The translations under genes and the position numbers were made by a program. The notes under the pieces are model-generated. The model was given only the letters and a program-made list of their open reading frames with translations. It made no database searches and was not told where the DNA came from. A stretch of 64,000 nt of DNA from Streptomyces harbinensis. Its GTDB lineage: Bacteria; Actinomycetota; Actinomycetes; Streptomycetales; Streptomycetaceae. The stretch spans positions 248,001 to 312,000 of the forward strand of contig NZ_FPAB01000002.1 of the NCBI RefSeq assembly GCF_900116145.1, read 5' to 3'. Each line of letters opens with the position of its first letter. The stretch's first letter is position 1. Of the stretch, positions 1 through 8,383 are shown piece after piece.

Positions 1-628
1 GGGGGCTGTCGATTCTGCTGCCGTCGGACAGGACGGCGAAGGCGGACAGGCCGAGGTCGAGACCGGCGTCGGTCTCCAACTCGGGGAGGGCGTCCGGCTC
101 GGTATCCACGACGAAGCTGAGGAAGTACCGGCCGGAACTGTCCTTGGTGACGGTCAGGGACGTGGGTGCGGCCGGAAGTCGGCGGGACCATGTGACCTTG
201 AGGTTGCCGACCTTGGCCACGTACACCGTGCCGTCGTCCCGGAGGGCGAAGGCGTTGGTGTTGAGGCGGATCGACTGCCGGGTGTCCTTCTTCGACTTGT
301 AGCGGGGAGGGCCGGCCCTGCGACCCTGCCGCTTGCCCTTGAGGCTGTCGAAGAAGTGCCTGTAAGCGGTGTCCAGGTCCCGCAGAGACTGTTGCCGGAC
401 CACCGCCGACACCTCGGCGAGCCAGGCGCGTTCCTCGGTGCGTTTGGCCTGGGTGATGCGAAGCCGGGACAGCTCGGCCGACTTCACATACGGCAGCCCC
501 GCCGCGTGTGCTTCCTTCCGGTCGCGCAGGCAGTCGTTCCACACCACACGGGCGCACCCGAACGCACGCGCCAGCGCGCAGCGCTGTGCCGGGTCGGGGT
601 AGGCCCGGTAGTTGTAGCGGAGCTGCAC
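1..628 (-). CDS. tnpB: TnpB-like protein of an IS200/IS605 (IS1341-type) element, N-terminal part, cut by window edge
   Basis: The frame opens at a GTG (628) giving MQLRYNYRAYPDPAQRCALA, the usual N-terminus of actinobacterial TnpB, and stays open to base 1. The visible ~209 residues hold the N-terminal helical region, a basic stretch ending in PRYKSKKD, the beta-barrel part, and near residue 190 DAGLDLGLSAFAVLSDG. The Asp in DLGL is the first RuvC catalytic residue. The Glu, the zinc ribbon and the last Asp would lie left of the window. TnpB is an RNA-guided nuclease of transposon origin; its guide (omega) RNA normally overlaps the 3' end, also outside. No tnpA is seen on this side. The same frame stays open about 90 bases further upstream, so an earlier start is possible, but family length favours 628. 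Confidence 0.88.
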   Translation of the reverse strand, partial: MQLRYNYRAYPDPAQRCALARAFGCARVVWNDCLRDRKEAHAAGLPYVKSAELSRLRITQAKRTEERAWLAEVSAVVRQQSLRDLDTAYRHFFDSLKGKRQGRRAGPPRYKSKKDTRQSIRLNTNAFALRDDGTVYVAKVGNLKVTWSRRLPAAPTSLTVTKDSSGRYFLSFVVDTEPDALPELETDAGLDLGLSAFAVLSDGSRIDSP

Positions 629-859
629 ACCCGTGACTCTACGACAATTGATCTCATCGAGGGACAGAACGGCGACAGGCGTGGCAGCGATGCATGTGCA
701 CTCGGTGGCTTTGTTCACGAGTAGTGCCGTCGGTTGTTCATGCGTTTGGGAGGCACTCAGATCCACGGTCGGGTGATGGTCACGAGTTTTGACAGCACTG
801 GGGTACTTGCCAGGGCAGCATCGGGGTGCTCCTGGTGAAAGGTCCTGGTCATGCCGCAG

Positions 860-1792
860 ATGTCGAAGGTTGAGCTGTGCGGCGATCCGGCGTGATCACC
901 GTGCTGGCATGAAGATGCGCGAACTGGAGCGCAAGTACAACGTGTCGTGACGGACCGTGAAGAAGGCCGTGGACTCGGTCTGGCCGACGCCGCGCAAGAA
1001 GCTTCCGCCGCGGCCGACCGCGCTTGATCCGTACAAGCTGGTGATCGACGAGATGCTGCGGACGGACCTCGACGTGCCGCGCAAGTAGCGGCACACGGTC
1101 ACCCGGATCTTCCATCGGCTGGTCGAGGAGCACAACGCCGACGTCTCTTACCAGATGGTCCGGCGCTACGTCTCCGACCGGAAGCCGGAGATCCTCGCGG
1201 CCTCGGGCAAGGCCCCGGTGGAAGCGTTCGTGCCTCAGTCCCATCCGCCGGGTCACGAGGCGGAGGTCGATGTCGGCTTCACCCCGGTCCCGGAAGTCGA
1301 CTCGCTCGCCGAGCTCAACGAGATGGTCGATCAGTCGGACCTGCACGACGGGCACCGCCGGATCGGCTCGCGGCCGCGGACCGTGGATGAGTACTTTGCC
1401 GTCGAGCAGCCGCTGCTGGCGCCGCTGCCTCAGGAGTCTTTCGAGACGGGCCGGCTGTTCACGCCGCGGTTCGACCGCTACAGCCAGATCAACGTCCGAA
1501 CCAGCCGTTACTCGGTCCCGACCCGCTTCATCGGGACACGGGTGCGCGTCGTCCTGCACGCCTCTCATCTGGTGGTTTACGACAGGAACGTCGAGGTGGC
1601 CCGGCACGAGAGGCTGATCGCGAAGGGCGGGTTGCGCCTGGACCTGGACCACTATCTCGAAGCCCTCGTTCGCAAGCCCGGTGCTTTCCCCGGCGCCACA
1701 GCCCTGGAACAGGCCCGGTCCGCAGGGAAGTTCACCCCAGTCCACGACGCCTGGTGGTCCCAGGCCCGCAAGGTCCACGGCGAGCGGGACGG
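860..1792 (+). pseudogene. istA: istA transposase pseudogene (IS21 family)
   Basis: ATG 860 begins MSKVEL, followed by a shift of reading frame near 873 into an IstA-like stretch, AAIRRDHRAGMKMRELERK, the helix-turn-helix region. Two in-frame stops follow: TGA at 948-950, where the homologous residue is normally Trp, and TAG at 1086-1088. The frame then continues as MVRRYVSDRKPEI and reaches GHEAEVDVG near 1253-1279, the start of the DDE catalytic domain. There it jumps directly to C-terminal sequence (LNEMVDQSDLHDGHRRIGSR and on), so most of the catalytic core is deleted. The C-terminal part to about 1770 is well preserved, including the Mu-C-like region RYSVPTRFIGTRVRVVLHAS. It is inactive beyond reasonable doubt. 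Confidence 0.85.
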
Positions 1793-2218
1793 CACCACAT
1801 GCTCATCGCCCTGGGCACCGAGGCCGCGATGAAGGGCTACCGGGTCCGCTACACGCTGGCCACGAAGCTGGTGAACGAGCTGGTCGAGGCTGCGGACGAG
1901 AAGCAGCCGAACAAGACGATCGCTCGATACGGGCGTGTTGATCTCCTCTGCATCGACGAGCTCGGCTACATGGAACTCGACCGCCACGGCGCCGAACTCC
2001 TCTTCCAGGTGCTGACCGAACGCGAGGAGAAGAACAGCGTCGCCATCGCCTCCAACGAATCCTTCGGCGGCTGGACCAAGACCTTCACCGACCTCCGCCT
2101 CTGCGCGGCCATCGTCGACCGTCTGACCTTCAACGGCACGATCATCGAGACCGGCACCGACTCCTACCGCCTCGCCAGCACCCGAGCCCGAGCCGAAGAA
2201 CCCGCCAAGACCGGCTGA
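1793..2218 (+). pseudogene. istB: istB helper ATPase pseudogene, N-terminal half missing
   Basis: From about 1797 the frame reads MLIALGTEAAMKGYRVRYTL, which in intact IstB follows the Walker A loop GPPGTGKTH. Only a scar of that loop (GGCACC then ACATGCTC) remains and it is out of frame, so about 100 N-terminal residues and the ATP-binding Lys are lost. Retained are the Walker B-like LLCIDELGYM, the sensor region VAIASNESFGGWTKTF, and the C-terminal DRLTFNGTIIETGTDSYRL. IstB normally activates the IstA transposase; this copy cannot bind ATP. It directly follows the istA remnant, to which the same deletion fused it. Confidence 0.83.
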
Positions 2219-2286
2219 CCTCCCTCGTCCGACGGTTCCCAGGGACAGGAGGCGGAGGTCCGACTGTCAACCGAACAAAGCGATGT

Positions 2287-2805
2287 CTACTGCACCAAGC
2301 TCAGATGGAAGCGCGTGTAGTTCTCAAACTCGGTCACCGGCTCGAAGCCCAGACGTTTGAGCAAGGCAACACTCCTGGCATTGCCATGCGTGACACCGGC
2401 GAAGATGTCGGTGGCGCGAAGTTTGCGTGCCGCATAGTCGTATAGGGGGGCACACGCCGCCATCGCATAACCTTTGCCGACATAGGCTTCGCCGAGCCAG
2501 TAGCCGGTGCCATAACGCGGCGGATCAGCAGCAGTCAGATCCACCCTGCCGATCAGTTCACCCTTCAGCCGGATGCCATAACGCAGGCTCTGGCCGGGAT
2601 CCGTGCTCAGATGTTCGCGAACCCATGCCGAAGTGGCGTTGCCCTCTGCCTGGTAGTCGCCCAGTCGAGTCAAGTGCCTACGGTTGTTGTCCAGCAGCTT
2701 GTAGTAGGCATCCGCGTCCTTGACTGTCAGCTCACGCAGAGCCAGCCCCGGAACCAGGGTTGGTAGGTCCGGAACCAGCTGTTTCGGAGGCGGAGATTCA
2801 AGCAT
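2287..2805 (-). CDS. GNAT family N-acetyltransferase (RimJ/RimL type)
   Basis: 172 residues, a full-length single GNAT domain. The pattern is that of RimJ/RimL-like enzymes: LVPGLALRELTVKDADAYYK at the N-terminus, GELIGRVDL, the acetyl-CoA region GYWLGEAYVGKGYAMAACAP (residues ~102-121), then AGVTHGNARSVALLKRLGFE. It would transfer acetyl from acetyl-CoA to an amine; the substrate (protein N-terminus, drug or metabolite) cannot be read. A GGAGGT-like sequence lies upstream. Base composition is visibly less GC-rich than the genes to its right, and it sits beside a dead IS21 element, which suggests acquisition by transfer. Confidence 0.85.
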   Translation of the reverse strand: MLESPPPKQLVPDLPTLVPGLALRELTVKDADAYYKLLDNNRRHLTRLGDYQAEGNATSAWVREHLSTDPGQSLRYGIRLKGELIGRVDLTAADPPRYGTGYWLGEAYVGKGYAMAACAPLYDYAARKLRATDIFAGVTHGNARSVALLKRLGFEPVTEFENYTRFHLSLVQ

Positions 2806-3271
2806 GGCCGGAGACCCTACAGGGAGACCTCCTTTCCTATCAACTGATTAACCGCAGCACATGGGGCAAGGCATGAGAAAGCTAAGTGCCTTCATTTCTC
2901 CTGAACATCCGCGACTCGGGTGAGCGCCATGCGCTGCCCAAATCCGTCGATAAACGCTGTCGCTAGAACTGAACGAAGCCAACTCGGTCTTCGGTGACGG
3001 AGTACCGGCGCGAAGTGTTCATCGACGACATGCTGACACGCTGCGAAGAGATCGCGCGCAAGATCTGCGAGGGCTACGAGCAGAGCTGAGGAAGAGCAGT
3101 CGCTGAGCAGTATCCCGCCCTCTGCCGTCCGGTCAATCCCGGGCGGGCGGGGCGGGGCCGGCGGCCCGTCCCGTGCACCCCCGGTGTGTCAGGCGTCACA
3201 CGCGTACGGCGGAACTCCGCCCGGCCGGCGCCCGACTGGTTGGCTGTCCGCCCCGCACCGAGGAGTCCTGG
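2806..3271. other. 466-bp intergenic stretch with a possible gene fragment
   Basis: No complete gene is seen. The part to about 2990 is relatively AT-rich and carries the divergent leader of the acetyltransferase. At 2994-3089 (+) a short frame, GTG to TGA, encodes 32 residues beginning TEYRREVFIDDMLTRCEEIA. It looks like the C-terminal end of a helical actinobacterial protein whose 5' part has been lost, but I do not recognise the family. From 3090 the sequence returns to very high GC and leads into the next gene. Confidence 0.4.
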
Positions 3272-4747
3272 ATGTCCGCCGAACCCGAGACCGCCGACGC
3301 GTCCCCGCCACCCGCTCCCGCCCGCCGCGGCTGGCCGGCCCTGCGCCCCCTGGTGCTGCGACTGCACTTCTACGCCGGGGTGTTCATCGCCCCCTTCCTG
3401 CTGGTGGCCGCGTTCTCCGGGCTGTTGTACGCCGCCTCCTTCCAGGCCGAGAAGATCGTGTACGCGGAGGAGTTGCGCGTCCCGGAAGGGGAGCGCGAAC
3501 TCCCGCTGCGCGACCAGATAGCCGCCGCCCGCGCCGCCCACCCCGAGGGCGAACTGAGCGCCGTGCGCCCCTCCCCGGAGCCGGGCGCCACCACCCGGGT
3601 GCTGCTCGCCGGGGTGGACGGGATCGACCCCGAGCACACCCTGGCGGTGTTCGTGGACCCGTACACCGCCGAGGTACGCGGCTCCCTGGAGCAGTACGGC
3701 TCCACCGGCGCGCTGCCGCTGCGTACCTGGATCGACAAGCTCCACCGCGATCTGCACCTCGGCCAGCCCGGCCGGCTCTACAGCGAACTGGCCGCCAGCT
3801 GGCTGTGGGTGATCGCGGCCGGCGGGCTGCTGCTGTGGTTCACCCGCCGCCGCGCGCAGCGCGCGGTGCGCGGCACCACGGGGCGGCGCCGGGCGCTGGG
3901 GCTGCACGGCACGGTCGGCGCCTGGGTCGCGGTGGGCCTGATCTTCCTCTCCGCGACCGGACTGACCTGGTCCACCTACGCCGGGCAGAACGTCACCGAA
4001 CTGCGCACGTCCCTGGGCCAGCTGACACCGGAGGTGGACGCCGGGGCGGCGGCGGGCGGTGAGCACGCCGAGCACGGCGGGCACGCCGGGCACGGCGCCG
4101 ACGGCGGTGACGGTGGTGACGGGGCGGGCCATGTGCACGACCACGGCGTGGACGGATCGACGCCGGGCGGGATCGACCTCGACACGGCGCTGGCCGCCGC
4201 GCGTTCGGAGGGGCTGACCAACCCGGTGGAGATCCTGCCCCCGGCCGATGCCTCGTCGGCGTACGTGGTGCGGCAGATCCAGCGCAGCTGGCCGGAGAAG
4301 CAGGACGCGGTGGCCGTCGACCCGTCCAGTGGCGTGGTGACGGATGTGGTGCGGTTCGAGGACTTCCCGGTGCTGGCGAAGCTGTCGCGGTGGGGCATCG
4401 ATCTGCACACCGGCATCCTGTTCGGGCTGCCCAACCAGATCCTGCTGGGCTCGCTGGCGCTCTCGCTGATGTTCCTGATCGTGTGGGGCTACCGGCTGTG
4501 GTGGCTGCGCGGGCGCGGCTCCGCCTTCGGCCGTCCGCTGCCGCGCGGCGCCTGGCGCGCGGTGCCGCTGTCGCTCGGGCTGCCGCTGCTGGCGGTGGTC
4601 GCGCTGGTGGGCTGGTTCGTTCCGCTGCTTGGCCTGTCGCTGCTGGCGTTCCTGGCCGTGGACATCGTGCTCGGCGCGCTCGCCCGGCGCCGGGCCGGAC
4701 GGGCGGGGGAGGGGGAGGGGGAACGGGCCGGCGCGGTACGCGGCTGA
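3272..4747 (+). CDS. PepSY-associated transmembrane protein with His-rich extracellular loop
   Basis: 491 residues from ATG 3272, which has GAGGAG upstream; an in-frame start 99 bases earlier has no such site. The layout is that of the PepSY-TM family: TM1 at ~30-55 (LHFYAGVFIAPFLLVAAFSG), an outside PepSY domain with DPYTAEVRGSL, the His pair in WIDKLHRDLHLG, TM2 ~171-190, TM3 ~209-231, a second PepSY domain, TM4 ~383-412 and a C-terminal hydrophobic hairpin ~430-470. Between TM3 and the second PepSY domain lies a low-complexity run with nine His plus Gly and Asp (~263-293), HAEHGGHAGHGADGG and HVHDHGVDG. Related proteins sit near iron or copper genes, so metal handling at the membrane is likely, but no metal gene adjoins it here. 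Confidence 0.85.
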   Translation: MSAEPETADASPPPAPARRGWPALRPLVLRLHFYAGVFIAPFLLVAAFSGLLYAASFQAEKIVYAEELRVPEGERELPLRDQIAAARAAHPEGELSAVRPSPEPGATTRVLLAGVDGIDPEHTLAVFVDPYTAEVRGSLEQYGSTGALPLRTWIDKLHRDLHLGQPGRLYSELAASWLWVIAAGGLLLWFTRRRAQRAVRGTTGRRRALGLHGTVGAWVAVGLIFLSATGLTWSTYAGQNVTELRTSLGQLTPEVDAGAAAGGEHAEHGGHAGHGADGGDGGDGAGHVHDHGVDGSTPGGIDLDTALAAARSEGLTNPVEILPPADASSAYVVRQIQRSWPEKQDAVAVDPSSGVVTDVVRFEDFPVLAKLSRWGIDLHTGILFGLPNQILLGSLALSLMFLIVWGYRLWWLRGRGSAFGRPLPRGAWRAVPLSLGLPLLAVVALVGWFVPLLGLSLLAFLAVDIVLGALARRRAGRAGEGEGERAGAVRG

Positions 4748-4907
4748 GCGCCCGGCACGCCCGCCGGGCCGGTCGGCGCCGGCGCGACGGCAGACGGGGC
4801 AGCGGGCCGGCCGGGTACGGCGGACCGGCGGCGGCCGGGTCGTCCCGCCGTGTGACCCTGGAGCGCGGCCATCCCGCCGCGCACCCGACGGGACTTCACG
4901 GAGCGAC

Positions 4908-5948
4908 ATGCCACTCGACCCCTTCCTCGCCGGCAAACTGCACCTCATCGACGGTCTCGCCTGGCCGGAGCGGCCCGATCCGGAGGTGGAGCGGCGCTTC
5001 GAGGAGTTCTTCCGCGACCCGGCGCCCTGGTCCCCGCCCGCGCTGTCCGTCGAGGACCGCCTCGTGCCGGGGCCGCACGGTGAGGTCCCGGTACGGGTGT
5101 ACCGGCCGGACGAAGGGACGCCGGAGCGGGCGCTGTTGTGGCTGCACGGCGGCGGGTTCGCCGCCGGAGACCTGGACATGCCCGAGGCGCATCTGGTCGC
5201 CGCCGAACTCGCCGCGCGGGCCGGGGCGCTGGTGGTGTCCGTGGGTTACCGGCTGGCCGGGAACGGGGTGCGGTTCCCCGTGCCGGTGGACGACGCGGTG
5301 GCCGCCTGGCAATGGCTGACCGGTGGTGCGGACCGGCCGGGCCACCGGGGCCCGGCTGCCCTCGGTGGCGCCAGCGCGGGGGCGGCCCTCGCGCTCTCCA
5401 CCGCCCTGCGTGTCCGCGACGAAGCGGGCGGCACCGCCACCGAGGCCGCCACCAACGCCCTTGAGGGCGGTACCGCCACCGGCGCCCCGGCCACCGGCTC
5501 CCCGGCCACCGACAGCACGGCCCCCGCGCCCGTACCGCCCGCCGCGCTGCTGCTCGCGTACCCGTTCGCGCACTTCCCGGTCCCCGCCCCGGACGACGCG
5601 ACGGCCGCGCAGCTGCGGGACCTGCCCGCCGTGCTGCGCTTCACCACCGCCTCCATCGAGGACATGGTGCGCACCTACACCGGCCGCCTGACCGCCCTGC
5701 CGCCCGCCGCGCTGCCGGGTGCCGCCGACCTCGCCGGGCTGCCGCCCGCCGCCGTCCTGCTCAGCGAGCTGGACGATCTGCGCCCCTCCGGTGAACTGCT
5801 GGCGCGCCAGCTCACCGAGAGCGGCGTCCCGGTCCGCACGTATCAGGCGGCGGGCATGCTGCACGGGCATCTGAACCGCACCCCCGCCCTGGCCGAGGTG
5901 GACCGTTCGCTGGACTTCTTCGCCACCGCCCTCACCGAGCTTTCTTGA
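4908..5948 (+). CDS. Alpha/beta hydrolase, HSL-type esterase/lipase
   Basis: 346 residues. The oxyanion-hole motif WLHGGGFAAGD is at ~81-91 and the nucleophile motif GGASAGAAL at ~149-157, with Ser as nucleophile, typical of the hormone-sensitive-lipase family. The acid is probably in SELDDLRPS and the His in GMLHGHLN near the C-terminus. Between them is a Thr/Ala/Pro-rich insert of about 40 residues (EGGTATGAPATGSPATDST) that is not part of the fold. Start ATG 4908 puts the protein at family length. The next gene, a TetR regulator, has its promoter over this gene's last codons, so the pair may be functionally linked. The substrate is unknown; short-chain esters are typical. Confidence 0.85.
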   Translation: MPLDPFLAGKLHLIDGLAWPERPDPEVERRFEEFFRDPAPWSPPALSVEDRLVPGPHGEVPVRVYRPDEGTPERALLWLHGGGFAAGDLDMPEAHLVAAELAARAGALVVSVGYRLAGNGVRFPVPVDDAVAAWQWLTGGADRPGHRGPAALGGASAGAALALSTALRVRDEAGGTATEAATNALEGGTATGAPATGSPATDSTAPAPVPPAALLLAYPFAHFPVPAPDDATAAQLRDLPAVLRFTTASIEDMVRTYTGRLTALPPAALPGAADLAGLPPAAVLLSELDDLRPSGELLARQLTESGVPVRTYQAAGMLHGHLNRTPALAEVDRSLDFFATALTELS

Positions 5949-5973
5949 ACGTACGATCCAGACAGGTTAGGGT
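5945..5973 (+). promoter_or_regulatory. Promoter of the TetR gene, predicted leaderless
   Basis: TTGAAC (5945-5950), a 17-bp spacer and TAGGGT (5968-5973) precede the ATG at 5981 by seven bases, so transcription should start at or next to the start codon. The promoter overlaps the stop codon of the upstream esterase. Confidence 0.6.
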
Positions 5974-5980
5974 CGTCCGC

Positions 5981-6559
5981 ATGGCACGGACCCGGGAATT
6001 CGACACCGATGCGGCGGTGAGCCGCGCGATGGAGCTGTTCTGGACGCGCGGCTACGAGGCCACCTCGGTGCGCGACCTGACCCGGCACCTGGGTATCGGG
6101 CAGGGCTCCCTGTACGCCGCGTTCGGCGACAAGGACGGCCTGTACCGCGCCGCGCTCGACCACTACCGCGCCACCCTCGCCGCCGCCGCGCTGCGCGACC
6201 TGGAGGCGGGCGACGGCGCCCGCGCCGCGATCCGCACCATGCTGCTGGAGCGGGCCCGGATCGCCACCGAGGGCGGCGGGCGCGGCTGCCTGGCGGTCAA
6301 CGCCGCCTGTGAACGCCTGCCGCACGACCCGGCGACCGCCCGCACGGTACGGGACATGCAGGACGCCGGCCGCGACGCGCTCACCGACCTGCTGCGCGCG
6401 GCGGCCGAGCGCGGCGAGATCGCCCCCCGGCACGACCCGTACGCCCTGGCCGGCTTCCTGGTCACCTTCCTCAACGGCCTGCTGGTCGCCGCCAAGGTCA
6501 CCCCGGACGTCCGCGCTCTCGAACCGCTCGTGGAGGTCGCCCTGGGCGCCCTCGACTGA
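5981..6559 (+). CDS. TetR/AcrR family transcriptional regulator
   Basis: 192 residues. The N-terminal helix-turn-helix is clear: MARTREFDTDAAVSRAMELF, then TSVRDLTRHLGIGQGSLYAAFGDKDGLYRAAL (residues ~28-59). The C-terminal ligand domain has GGGRGCLAVNAACERL and AGFLVTFLNGLLVAAK, as in regulators of small oxidoreductase or efflux genes. ATG 5981 is chosen because a consensus promoter ends seven bases upstream. It follows the esterase on the same strand and precedes a gene of unknown function. Autoregulation is likely from its position; the ligand is unknown. Confidence 0.9.
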   Translation: MARTREFDTDAAVSRAMELFWTRGYEATSVRDLTRHLGIGQGSLYAAFGDKDGLYRAALDHYRATLAAAALRDLEAGDGARAAIRTMLLERARIATEGGGRGCLAVNAACERLPHDPATARTVRDMQDAGRDALTDLLRAAAERGEIAPRHDPYALAGFLVTFLNGLLVAAKVTPDVRALEPLVEVALGALD

Positions 6560-6618
6560 TCTTTTGCTGCCCGCAATCTGTAACAGTCGATCCGGATAAC
6601 GAGAAGACCGGAGCACCC

Positions 6619-7845
6619 ATGACCCTCGCCCCCGCCCCCCTCGGCGGCTCCCGCTGGCACACCTTCCCCGAGCACGGCACCCTGACCGCCCGCCGGTTCG
6701 CCACCACCGCCGAACCCCTCCTCCAGGGCGTCATCGACGCGGGCGCCCTGGGCCCCGCCGACCTCCCCGTCCTCGACGAGCAGATCCACGCCACCCTCGC
6801 CCTCGGCACCCGCGAAACCGCCCTGCCGCTCACCCCGGGCCCCGACAGCCCCCGCGCCACCCGCGAACTCGCCGTCCAGGCCCGGGCCATCGGCCGCGAG
6901 ATCGCCGCCTGGTCCACCGCCGCCCTGCGCCGCCTGCTCACCGACCCGGTGCCGCTGCCCGCGGGCCCGCTCGTCGTCCGCAGCCACTGCTACGGCCATC
7001 TGCTCACCCCGGCCGCCGCCGACCTGCTGCTGCGCCACCGCGGCGGCCCCGTCACCATGCAGCTGTACAACGAGTGGCTGCACCAGATGGTCCTGCTCCG
7101 CGACGCGCTGTTGCCCTTCACCAACTGGCAGGACGTACCGGTCCTGATCGGCCCCACCGGCCTGCGGCACACCGAGGACGGCCGCGACACCTTCCTCACC
7201 GAACTCCTCGTCCGGCAGATCCGGCACTCCGGCATCGTCGCCCACGCCCGCCGCACCCTCACCGGCACCGCGGGACCGGCCGGTTACGGCTTCGACCACG
7301 ACGGCGGCACCGTCCTGCCCGCCGTCCTCGACAGCCCGCCCGCCACCGCGCCCCGCTATCTGCTCACCTGGCGGCCCGACCCCGCCGTCCGGCACACCGC
7401 GACGTACCTCCCCGACCCCGCCGACTACGATGCCGCGCCCCGCACCCCCCTCGACCAGCTGCCGCCGCACACCCCCGCCACCGCGCCCCGTACCCTCACC
7501 GGACGCGTCACCGCGGGACCGGTCCACGACGGCGTACGCACCGCCCGCATCGCGGTGACCCACGACGGCACCACCGCGCACGCCGACCTCGGCCAGGCCC
7601 TGCGCGGCCACCGCTTCGCCCACCGCCGCACCCCCGGACCGACCGGGACAGCGCCCCGCCCCGTCGCCGCCTGGGATCTCCTGCGCGCACCCCAGCTCGT
7701 CCAGGCCGGGGACACCGGCGGCACCGTGGACACCACCGGCCTCGACGGCCTCACCGTCCTCGCCCTCCTCGGCCGCAGCTATCCGCACGCCGTCGTGCTG
7801 CGCCCGGACGGCCTCACCCTGGGAGCGACCGGCCGCTCGCGGTGA
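6619..7845 (+). CDS. Hypothetical protein, 408 residues, family not recognised
   Basis: Clear coding character and a consistent frame from ATG 6619, with GGAG in the leader. I do not recognise a domain. The N-terminal half has a mixed helix pattern with QARAIGREIAAWSTAALRRL and a conserved-looking core, VVRSHCYGHLLTPAAADLLL and MQLYNEWLHQMVLLRDALLP (~115-160). The region VLIGPTGLRHTEDGRDTFLTEL follows. The C-terminal third is rich in Pro, Thr and His and looks less ordered. There is no signal peptide or membrane segment. Its last 32 bases overlap the convergent TetR gene. Cytoplasmic location is inferred; function unknown. Confidence 0.65.
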   Translation: MTLAPAPLGGSRWHTFPEHGTLTARRFATTAEPLLQGVIDAGALGPADLPVLDEQIHATLALGTRETALPLTPGPDSPRATRELAVQARAIGREIAAWSTAALRRLLTDPVPLPAGPLVVRSHCYGHLLTPAAADLLLRHRGGPVTMQLYNEWLHQMVLLRDALLPFTNWQDVPVLIGPTGLRHTEDGRDTFLTELLVRQIRHSGIVAHARRTLTGTAGPAGYGFDHDGGTVLPAVLDSPPATAPRYLLTWRPDPAVRHTATYLPDPADYDAAPRTPLDQLPPHTPATAPRTLTGRVTAGPVHDGVRTARIAVTHDGTTAHADLGQALRGHRFAHRRTPGPTGTAPRPVAAWDLLRAPQLVQAGDTGGTVDTTGLDGLTVLALLGRSYPHAVVLRPDGLTLGATGRSR

Positions 7846-8374
7846 TCCGGGCGACGGCCTCCTCGGTCAGCGCCCGGCCGTGCGGCTCCCGGGCCAGCGC
7901 CCGGTGCAGGGTCAGCCCCTCGATGAGCGCGTCCAGCTGCCGGGCGGTGCCCGGATCGAAGTGCTTCTCCAGGTGCGTCCGGCTGCGCCGCATCCACTCA
8001 TGGGTCAGCACCCGGTACTCGGGCCGGCGGGTGGCCAGCGTGTACAGCTCCTGGGTGAGGACGAGATCGCGCGCCGGACCGTCGGACATCGCGTGCACCA
8101 GGCCGGCCACCGCCGCCCGCGCCTGGGCGGGGTCGGCCGGCCCGGACAGATGCGCGTCGAACAGCGCCACCATCCGATCCGTGAACCGCTCGAACGCCTC
8201 CCGCAGCAACTGGTCCATGCCGTCGAAGTGATACGTCATCGACCCCAGCGGCACCCCGGCCCGTGCCGCGATCCGCCGGTGCGAGACCCGGGCGATGCCC
8301 TCCTCGGCGATCAGATCCAGCGTCGCGTCGATGATGCGGTCACGCCGCTGCGGGTCGGTGTGCCCGGTGGCCAT
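7814..8374 (-). CDS. TetR family transcriptional regulator
   Basis: 186 residues. RRDRIIDATLDLIAEEGIAR and SHRRIAARAGVPLGSMTYHFDGMDQLLREAF form a typical TetR DNA-binding domain at ~10-60. The rest is a helical ligand/dimer domain with SDGPARDLVLTQELYTLATR. The stop lies inside the 3' end of the convergent gene at 6619-7845. Ten bases separate its start from the end of the acetyltransferase gene, which is upstream on the same strand, so the two are probably co-transcribed, acetyltransferase first. Target genes are unknown. Confidence 0.9.
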   Translation of the reverse strand: MATGHTDPQRRDRIIDATLDLIAEEGIARVSHRRIAARAGVPLGSMTYHFDGMDQLLREAFERFTDRMVALFDAHLSGPADPAQARAAVAGLVHAMSDGPARDLVLTQELYTLATRRPEYRVLTHEWMRRSRTHLEKHFDPGTARQLDALIEGLTLHRALAREPHGRALTEEAVARITASGRSLPG

Positions 8375-8383
8375 GGCGGCGGC

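Larger units (their letters stand above)
789..2270 (+). mobile_element. Decayed IS21-family insertion element
   Basis: The region holds broken istA and istB in the normal IS21 order and strand. Candidate ends are a short inverted match, TTGACAG at 789-795 and CTGTCAA at 2264-2270, just outside the two genes. Longer terminal repeats were not resolvable by eye. Both genes lack essential parts, so the element cannot move by itself. It abuts the TnpB gene to its left. Confidence 0.7.
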
